Assembly (NCBI GenBank): GCA_030737835.1
Contig: JAUJYN010000018.1
Span: forward strand, 2,480,001-2,544,000
DNA length: 64,000 nt
Origin: Acorus gramineus
Taxonomy: Eukaryota; Streptophyta; Magnoliopsida; Acorales; Acoraceae
Reading direction: 5' to 3'
Part shown: one piece after another, positions 57,237 through 64,000 of the stretch
Layout of the letters: the number at the start of each line of letters is the position of its first letter
How positions within the stretch are numbered: the stretch's first letter is position 1
Program-made: the position numbers and the translations under genes
The notes under the pieces: generated by a model
The model's database searches: none
What the model saw: the letters and a program-made list of their open reading frames with translations, nothing else
Told to the model about the DNA's origin: nothing

Positions 57237-58506
57237 ATGCCTCCTCGTGGAGGACGGCGCGGACGAGGTCCCTCTCGACCTTTGGAGGTTTCCGGACCTG
57301 CCAGAGGCGAGGATGCTATTGGAGAGTCCTCAGCCGTGAGGCCAGGATCGGCAGAGGAGCCTCCTGCCTGGGAGCGCGCGTTTGCGCGGTTAGCAGATTT
57401 GGTGGAGACGCAGACCAGGGCATTGGAGGCCCAGACGAGGATGTTGGCAGAGCAGGCACGGGATATTCAGGAGCTGCGGGCGGCCCGCGAGGCAGTTCCG
57501 CAGGTTCCTCTGGTGGCAGATCCACCTGTGGTACCCGATGTACCCCCAGTCCCTGTGGTTGTTCCGGCGCGAGAGTTCAGGATCCCCAGGAGAGGGAGGT
57601 GGGCTAGAGGCTGCAGCGCGAGTGCAGCAGAGTGGCCTCGCAGCCTTTCTAAAGCTCCACCCTCCCGAGTTCCACGGTCAGACGGTGGATCCCCTTGCCC
57701 CAGAGCGATGGTTGATGGAGGTGGATGCGATCTTCTCGACCATGCTTTGCACCGACCGCCAGCGAGTCTCCCTGGCCACTTTTATGCTGAAGGGTAGCGC
57801 CGCCGACTGGTGGGCTACTAGATCAGTGGACATCCCGGAGGGAGGGGAGCAGCTTATGGGCGGGTTCCGGAGGTATTTCTTGGAGGAGTACTTCCCGTTC
57901 TCGACGCGGCAGATCGTGATGCGGGAGTTTGAGCAGCTGACGCAGGGCTCTATGTCCGTCGCTGACTACTCCACGCGCTTCACGAGGCTATCCAGATTTG
58001 CTCCAGCCTTGGTGATGGACGAGGAGACGAGGTGCCGTCGATTCGAGCTTGGCCTCAGCAGCGCCATTCGGGTGCATGTTACCTCCCAGGCATTCACGAG
58101 GTACTCCGACTTGGTGTCTAGAGCGAAGACAGTCGAGCGAGACCTCGGGATCCTCGTGACGGTTCCGACCCCTTCGGCAGATCAGAGGCCACCCAGGAGC
58201 CAGGACCAGGGACAGCGCAGGAAGAAGAGGGCCCGCTTTGATCGGTCAGCGGCTGCCCCTCCTCCAGCAGATGTGGTGCCAGCGCGAGGTCCAGCACCCA
58301 TCGCAGCAGTGCCGGTCCAGGCGAGGCGACCAGAGTTGCGGCGCTGTTATCACTGTCAGCGCATCGGGCATATCTTGTATAATTGCCCTGATGCTGGCCG
58401 ACCCAGAGTGATGCCTCCGCAGCAGCAGCCAGCAGCAGCAGCAGCCTCAGCGCCAGCTGCAGCCATAGCCTCAGCGTCAGCAGCAGCCACGAGGTGGCCA
58501 GGTTGA
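57237..58506 (+). pseudogene. gag, chromovirus-type, frameshifted
   Basis: Encodes the capsid/nucleocapsid polyprotein that packages element RNA in cytoplasmic particles. The ATG at 57237 opens MPPRGGRRGRG and a coiled-coil-like stretch (WERAFARLADLVETQTRALE). The frame must change near 57590 to the frame of 57538-58506. That frame holds the Retrotrans_gag core (FLKLHPPEFHGQTVDPLAPE near 57645; ADYSTRFTRLSRFAP near 57962) and a zinc knuckle CYHCQRIGHILYNC (CX2CX4HX4C, 58345-58386). A CAG-repeat tract near 58419-58441 precedes the stop at 58506. Pol continues in a third frame, so a second shift is likely there. The layout fits Tekay/Del-type chromoviruses. Confidence 0.88.
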
Positions 58507-58555
58507 CCAGAGGAGGCAGCCAGCGAGGCGTGCCCCTGCTCCTCAGCCGCAGTTC

Positions 58556-60373
58556 GTGCAGGGCCGAGTGGCAGCGCTTTCGGCAGAGGAGGCTCAGGCA
58601 TCAGGCAGCGTGGTCAGAGGTATTGTTCAGATCTCCCAGCTTCCTGCTTATGTATTGTTTGATTCCGGAGCCACACACTCGTTCGTGTCTCCCGCTTTTG
58701 CGAGACGGACGGGCGTGGCGTCCGCTCCTTTAGATGCTGTCTTGGAGATATCATTGCCCGTGGGAGACCGTATTCTCCTCAGTTCAGTGTACCGAGGGTG
58801 TACGGTAGAGGTTGCGGAGCATGAGTTTCCAGTGGAGTTGGTGGAGCTCGCGATGACGGACTTTGATGCCATCCTGGGAATGGATTGGCTTGCAGCTAGT
58901 CATGCCAGCATCGACTGTTTTGCCAAGTCGGTGTCTTTCCACCTTCCGGGTCGGAGGTCCTTCCAGTTCGTGGGCGATCGTGACGTAGCCCCTTTGGGGT
59001 TCGTGTCGTCCATGCAGGCGTGGAGACTCCTTCAGGGAGGATGTGAGGGCTTTCTAGCGTACATTGCTCAGGAGGATGCACCGCTGCAGGCAGATATCAG
59101 TCAGACTCCGGTCGTGGCAGAGTATCCCCAGGTTTTTCCCGATGATCTTCCGGGATTACCGCCGGATCGCGCGATCGAGTTTGAGATCAATCTGATTCCG
59201 GGGACCGAGCCGATTTCGAGAGCTCCGTACCGGATGGCCCCTGCAGAGCTGAGGGTGCTCAAGGAGCAGTTGGAGGAGTTGCTGGAGAAGGGCTTCGCAC
59301 GTCCGAGTGTTTCTCCGTGGGGAGCCCCTGTCCTGTTCGTCCGGAAGAAGGACGGTTCGCTGCGGCTGTGTATTGATTACAGGCAGCTGAATAAACGGAC
59401 AGTGAAGAACAAGTACCCGTTGCCGCGGATCGACGATCTGTTTGACCAGCTCCAGGGAGCGCGTGTCTTTTCCAAGATCGATCTCCGCTCGGGGTACTAC
59501 CAGCTGAAGATCCGGGAGTCAGACATTCCGAAGACGGCCTTTCGCACCCGGTATGGGCACTACGAGTTCAGAGTACTGCCATTCGGGTTGACGAACGCGC
59601 CGGCGGCCTTCATGGATCTGATGAACCGGGTATTTCGGCCCTTCCTCGACTCCTTTGTGGTAGTATTCATCGATGACATATTGGTGTACTCGAGGAGTCT
59701 TGAGGAGCACGCTCACCATCCTCGCACTGTCTTGGAGACTTTGGCCAGACATCAGTTGTTCGCCAAGTTCAGCAAGTGCGAGTTCTGGTTGGAGCGTATG
59801 GCCTTTCTGGGCCATGTGATTTCCGGTGAGGGCATATCTGTGGACCCGGAGAAGACGCTCGCCGTGTCGAATTGGCGTCGACCGTCGAACCCCACAGAGA
59901 TTCGGAGCTTCTTGGGCTTGGCGGGTTATTACAGGAGGTTTGTCGAGGGTTTCTCGAAGATAGCCGTTCCTCTTACCCGCCTCACTCGGAAGGATGTTCG
60001 GTTCGAGTGGTCCCCTGCTTGCGAGGAGAGCTTCCAGGAGCTGAAGCGAAGGCTCACCTCAGCGCCAGTTCTTACCCTTCCGTCTGGGAGTGGTGGGTTC
60101 ACAGTTTACACGGATGCATCGCAGTTGGGTGTGGGTTGCGTCCTGATGCAGCACGGTAAGGTTGTGGCTTACGCGTCTCGTCAGTTGAAGCCCCATGAGC
60201 AGAATTACCCCACCCACGACCTTAAGTTGGCAGCGATCATCTTTGCGCTGAAGATGTGGAGGCATTACCTCTATGGAGAGGAGTTCGAGCTCTTTACCGA
60301 TCATAAGAGCTTGACATATTGCAGTCCCAGCCGGAGCTCAACATGCGTCAGAGACGTTGGGTTGAGTTCCTGA
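58556..60373 (+). pseudogene. pol: protease, reverse transcriptase, RNase H
   Basis: One 605-codon frame. The aspartic protease DSGATHS motif is at residues 36-42. RT runs over about residues 190-440: [21 protein letters not shown] at 255-274, first catalytic Asp 309 in [10 protein letters not shown], and the polymerase box FIDD at 371-374. Next come the connection domain ([12 protein letters not shown]) and RNase H (Asp 520 in VYTDAS, Asp 582 in TDHKSL). The expected catalytic Glu of the HDLEL motif is Lys 557 (AAG at 60224-60226), one G-to-A change, so RNase H should be inactive. The frame is lost near 60315 just after TDHKSL, where a small deletion shifts the remainder to another frame ([19 protein letters not shown], 60328-60384). 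Upstream codons between 58507 and 58555 belong to the same polyprotein. Confidence 0.92.
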
Positions 60374-61309
60374 CGGACTACGATTGTGACATCGCTTACC
60401 ATCCGGGTAAGGCGAATGTCGTGGCAGATGCGCTCAGTAGGCAGCCCTTGGGCATGGCCGCCCATATGGCTGTCCGTCGTTGGAGGCTTCTGGAGGAGGC
60501 CGCTTGCTGGATCAGTGTTCGAGAGACTCCTGCGGGTGGCTTTTTGGCCAGGCTGGTGGTGCAGCCAGTCTTCTCGACGATATCCGCACGGCTCAGGCTC
60601 AGGATCCGCATTTTATAGTCCTCTCTGAAGGCGTCGCCCGGGGCGAGCGTCCGGACTACCAGATTCGCGCGGACGGGATCCTGCGATTCAGAGGCCGAGT
60701 GTGCATTCCCGACGACGCAGAGCTGAAGCGGAAGATTCTGGACGAGGCCCATCGTTCGAGGTACACAGTGCATCCTGGTGGCACGAAGATGTACAGGGGC
60801 CTTCGTCGCGGCTACTGGTGCGGGATGAAGACGGATATTGCCCGTTTCGTTGCCCGATGCCTAGTATGCCAGCAGGTGAAGTCGGAGCATCAGCGCCCTG
60901 CGGGGAAGCTGCAGTCCATTGAGATCCCTCAGTGGAAGTGGGAGCAGATCACCATGGACTTCGTCTCGGGTTTGCCGAGGTCACGTTCGGGTCGCGATGC
61001 CATCTGGGTGATCGTCAACCGGCTGACGAAGTCTGCTCATTTCCTCCCCATCCGACTCACCGATTCTCTGGACACCCTGGCGCAGTTATTTGTCTCCGAG
61101 ATTGTTCGTCTCCATGGCACTCCCATCAGCATCATTTCCGATCGAGACGCGCGTTTTACTTCGAGGTTCTAGCGTAGCCTCCAGCACGCCCTTGGTACGA
61201 ACCTCCATTTCAGTACAGCGTTTCATCCGTAGACGGACGGCCAGTCAGAGAGGACGATCCAGACTCTTGAGGATATGCTGCGGGCCTGTGTTCTCGATTT
61301 TGGGGCAGT
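60374..61309 (+). pseudogene. pol: RNase H end and integrase, truncated
   Basis: The RNase H tail ([15 protein letters not shown] near 60400) lies in one frame. A further shift near 60530 leads to the integrase frame (60480-61172). His 91 and 98 and Cys 127 and 130 form the HHCC finger (CLVCQQVK). The core has Asp 160 (TMDFVSG) and Asp 221 (SDRDARF). A TAG at 61170-61172 replaces an expected Trp, and a second TAG near 61231 an expected Gln. Glu follows in SERTIQTLEDMLRAC. At about 61309 the gene runs directly into LTR sequence, so the integrase C-terminus, any chromodomain, the polypurine tract and the start of the 3' LTR are deleted. Confidence 0.9.
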
Positions 61310-62201
61310 TTCGGTGCACGAAGAGCCTCCGGTTCCCTTCCTTTCCTCTCCTTTCCATGTTTAGATGCATGTTAGGAGGGTGTGGTTGAGTGTGGAAGGC
61401 GGCTGGTGGCTGTCGGTGGTGGTTGGGGGCAGTCGGAGGCCGTTGGTGGCCGGTGGGTGGTGGTAGAGGTGCTCGGACAGGGTGGTTGTCTGTCCCGGGC
61501 AGGATGGCAGCACTGGCGCAGCAGGCAGCGCAGCAGGCTTGCAGTGGCTGGGAGCGCGCGCGCGTGAGCGAGGGCGTGCGCTCGGGCGGCGTGCTGGGCG
61601 TGCTGGGCGCTGGGCGTGCTGGGTGCTAGGCGTACTGGGCGTGCCGGGTGTGCTGGGCGCGTGTGCTGGGCTGGGCGCTGGGCACCGTGCGGAAGCGTGC
61701 GCGCGGAGCGCTGCGCAGAGGCGCAGGCGTGCTGTGCGCGCGAGGCGGGGAGAGCAGTGGGTGCGAGCGGGCGGGTGCACGTGCGGGGAGCTGCGCTGGG
61801 GCGTAGTGTGCGCGGGTGCACCCGGGGGGCTGGTCGAGTGGGTGATGCGCGTGGTGGTGCGCGCGGAGTGTGCGCGGGGCAAGGCGCGGGGCGTGCGGTG
61901 TGCGCGCGGGCTGCTGCGCTGGGGCGCAACGAGCGCGCGGTGCACCCGGGGACCTCGACGGCGTGTCCTGGCGTGCGGGCAGGGGCTGGACAGAGCGCCT
62001 AGGTGCGCGGGCTGGGGCGCGGCGGTGCATCCGTGGGCGGGTGGCCGTGCGGGTGGTTGCCGAGGGTGCGGGAGTTAGTCGGGGTGCTCGGGCTCGCGTG
62101 CGTACGGGCCGTATGCACGTTTGCCCGAGTGTTGTGTATGTTTAAAGTATTTTTGGTGTATTTGTGGATTTTATTCACCAAGTTGATACCCTGTGTTGCA
62201 G

Positions 62202-62237
62202 ATCTTGACGGACAGTCGCGCGACGACCCGATTACCG
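62202..62237 (+). other. Exon-like block B
   Basis: Between GTGTTGCAG and GTGAGTGGG. It reads LDGQSRDDPIT. There is a single copy, unlike the 5' LTR. Confidence 0.6.
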
Positions 62238-63332
62238 GTGAGTGGGACAATCCAACCCAGTTGGGAGGCGCTGTATGCACTTGGGCGTATACCGTCCTCC
62301 CCTGGGGCACCATAGATTAATATTAACCTGTTTAATATGAAATCCATGTAGGCATGATTGATATGTAGTATGCATGCTACCCTAGACTTTGCATGTTAGG
62401 GACTTGCACCCTTAGGTTGTGTAAGAGCTATGCACCTTGTCACCTTGTTATCATGCTAGGAAAGCCTCGGCCATTGTATGCTCGTATTAGTTTGATTTGT
62501 TAAATTAAATGCAACTGGTAATATTATTGCATGCCTTAGGGAATATTAAGGGGCCTTGCGAGGTCAACATTGAGACCCGGGCTAGGGTACTCCGTGTTCC
62601 TTGTTTGGTTGTCCGGATGTCCTATATCGGGACCTCATGGTGCCCTCCCAAGGTTTCTTTTCCCGTCTATACTAATGCATGTTCCCCGCATTTTGGTTAT
62701 GCGCCCTGGAGGAATTCTGATGAATTCAAGACACTAGAGTTGTAGAGATGTGTTGTCAGCGGATCCGAGTGGATCATATGTGTGTGGGTAGGCTATTTCT
62801 CTTCCCTTCGTTGGATCCGTGTAGGGACTCCTCAGCGTTAGACAGGCTATCCTGACAGAGGGCTCCCATCAGTAGGCACCTCCTGATCTTGGACTCGGAC
62901 TGTGCTGAATGTGGGAGTAGACCAGGCAAGCTACGGTGTGGAGGAGAGGCTATCGGTGGACCAAGGGTGATTAACAGCCTAGTCAGTCCCAATATCCTAT
63001 GTCACCTGTTGAGGGGTGAGGGTGAGGGTGTATGGATGTGTATGGATGTGTATGGATGATTATCAGTCCCAATATCCTATGTCACCTATTGAGGGGTGAG
63101 GGTGAGGGTGTATGGATGTGTATGGATGATTATAAGTCCCAATATCCTATGTCACCTATTGAGGGGTGAGGGTGAGGGTATGGTGGTTCGGCGATATAAC
63201 GAATCACTGGATTATGTTGTTAAGCCACTTTGAGGCTGGTTGTTGATTATTTGTGGTTGATATAAACTGTGATGCATGGGTTGTGCTGTTCACTGAGCGT
63301 GTGGCTCACCCCTCGCATAATTGTTTTTCCAG

Positions 63333-63385
63333 TGATTACTGAGGAGGACTTGAAGGAGGAGCTCCTTGAGCGACTGCACCAGTAG
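63333..63385 (+). other. Exon-like block C
   Basis: Follows TTGTTTTTCCAG. It reads ITEEDLKEELLERLHQ then TAG. Confidence 0.6.
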
Positions 63386-63735
63386 CGGAGTAGCGCTACG
63401 TCCCGCGAGTTTTTGAGGCCATCAGCATCCTTCCCTTTTATTGTATGTATATATTTCTGTGCTTGGGCACCCAGTTTGGATTATATTTGGATGTATGTGT
63501 GTATATTGGCTCTCACAGGACATTTGATTTGTATCGAGTCTGTAGTATGTTTTTGGATTACAGACTCAGTCTTTTAGCTTCCGCTATCTGTGTATATATT
63601 ATGTCAGCCTTGCTTTCATCTGTGTTGTTGTCATTTTAGTTGTGGTTTAGAGTGATTTATTGATTCCCTGTTTAGACTGCTGATATCTTGTATACACTTG
63701 CTGCGACCCGGGGACGGCCGCCATGGGTCGTGACA

Positions 63736-64000
63736 TGGCCAAACGGCCTACGGAGTGGGGAGAGACTATCGGTGGACCAAGGGTGACCATCAGCCTAGTC
63801 AGTCCCAATATCCTATGTCACCATATTGAGGGGTGAGGGTGAGGGTGTGGTGGGTCGGCGATGTAGTGACCCACTGGATTGTTTAGTCCCAATATCCTTT
63901 GTCACCTATTGAGGGGTGAGGGTGAGGGTGAGGGTGTAGTGGGTTGGCGATAGCGACCCACTGGATTTGTGTAGTTCCTGCCATTTTGTGGCTTGGATAA
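63736..64000 (+). mobile_element. Family-A' LTR, part 2 (runs off the window)
   Basis: Resumes the LTR of 51431-53801 at GGCCAAACGGCCTACGGAGTG, matching 24303 onward in the 21722 LTR. GTGAGGG repeats occur near 63833 and 63913, the latter with four G-runs. Confidence 0.88.

Larger units (their letters stand above)
61310..63735 (+). mobile_element. 5'-truncated 3' LTR of the gag-pol element
   Basis: Begins TTCGGTGCACGAAGAGCCTC, equivalent to 54500 in the 5' LTR, and ends ATGGGTCGTGACA. It lacks the promoter half. A 28-bp segment containing the GGGTAAGG donor of block A (54546 region) is missing at about 61355. Block B is at 62202-62237 and block C at 63333-63385. The GTGAGGG units at 63010-63180 match those of the 5' LTR. 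It is followed by the second TGGCC. Confidence 0.93.

Noticed and set aside
59519-59815. Minus-strand open frames opposite the pol gene (also 58356-58601, 58648-58872, 60059-60304, 60396-60773)
   Set aside because: Shadows of the plus-strand pol reading, with no independent motif.
53802-63735. An endogenous pararetrovirus or retrovirus with envelope
   Set aside because: The order protease, RT, RNase H, integrase between LTRs and the iMet primer site fit a Ty3/gypsy retrotransposon; no movement-protein or envelope-like frame is present.

Overview
The window is repeat-dense nuclear DNA, most likely from a flowering plant. The evidence is Ty3/gypsy LTR retrotransposons primed by initiator-Met tRNA, a Tat/Ogre-like element, a Copia-type LTR, hAT- and Mutator-type MITEs and Helitron-like ends. 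I found no intact host gene, no tRNA or rRNA gene and no CRISPR array. Nearly all long open frames lie in very GC-rich LTR cores or are broken retrotransposon genes. The species cannot be named from what is visible.

Layout. 1-807 is AT-rich, Helitron-like repeat. 808-10194 is a three-level nest: a minus-strand family-C LTR, split by a plus-strand family-A solo LTR (1397-8011), itself split near its 3' end by a minus-strand family-A solo LTR (4791-7990). 10195-17578 is AT-rich and holds a Mutator-like element (11321-14130) carrying a Copia-type LTR (12185-13567), a hAT-like MITE (14152-14698) and a Mutator-like MITE with long inverted repeats (15270-16204). Two more family-A solo LTRs follow (17579-20593 and 21722-25256), separated by AT-rich DNA with a palindromic MITE. 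25257-27462 is AT-rich with a Helitron-like end. A family-B solo LTR is at 27463-31116. 31780-43766 is a decayed Tat/Ogre-like element whose gag is interrupted by a minus-strand family-B LTR (34947-41879), which is itself interrupted by a minus-strand family-A LTR (36124-39383). 43906-44903 is a minus-strand integrase remnant. 44904-50241 is a gutted family-B element, followed by an inverted LTR piece (50242-51430). A family-A' LTR (51431-53801, resuming at 63736) is split by the only element with recognisable gag and pol (53802-63735), probably a Tekay/Del-type chromovirus.

Most boundaries rest on TG...CA ends and 5-bp target-site duplications that I could match by eye: GGGAT, CGGCC, GTTAT, GTTTC, CTAAG, GTCCA, CAAAC, TGGCC and AATGT.

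The most unusual observation is inside the 3-3.7 kb LTRs. They carry exon-like blocks with good splice signals: block A ending at GTAAG, a 36-nt block B between TTGCAG and GTGAGT, and block C after a polypyrimidine-AG and ending in TAG. Conceptually joined, family-A copies keep one reading frame with phase-1 junctions. The peptide tail has a conserved core (LDGRSRDDPDT) and an acidic end of variable length. A very GC-rich, G-skewed stretch of about 0.8-1.2 kb sits in the first intron-like interval. No start codon was found, so a captured gene tail, a spliced leader and a non-coding conserved module all remain possible.
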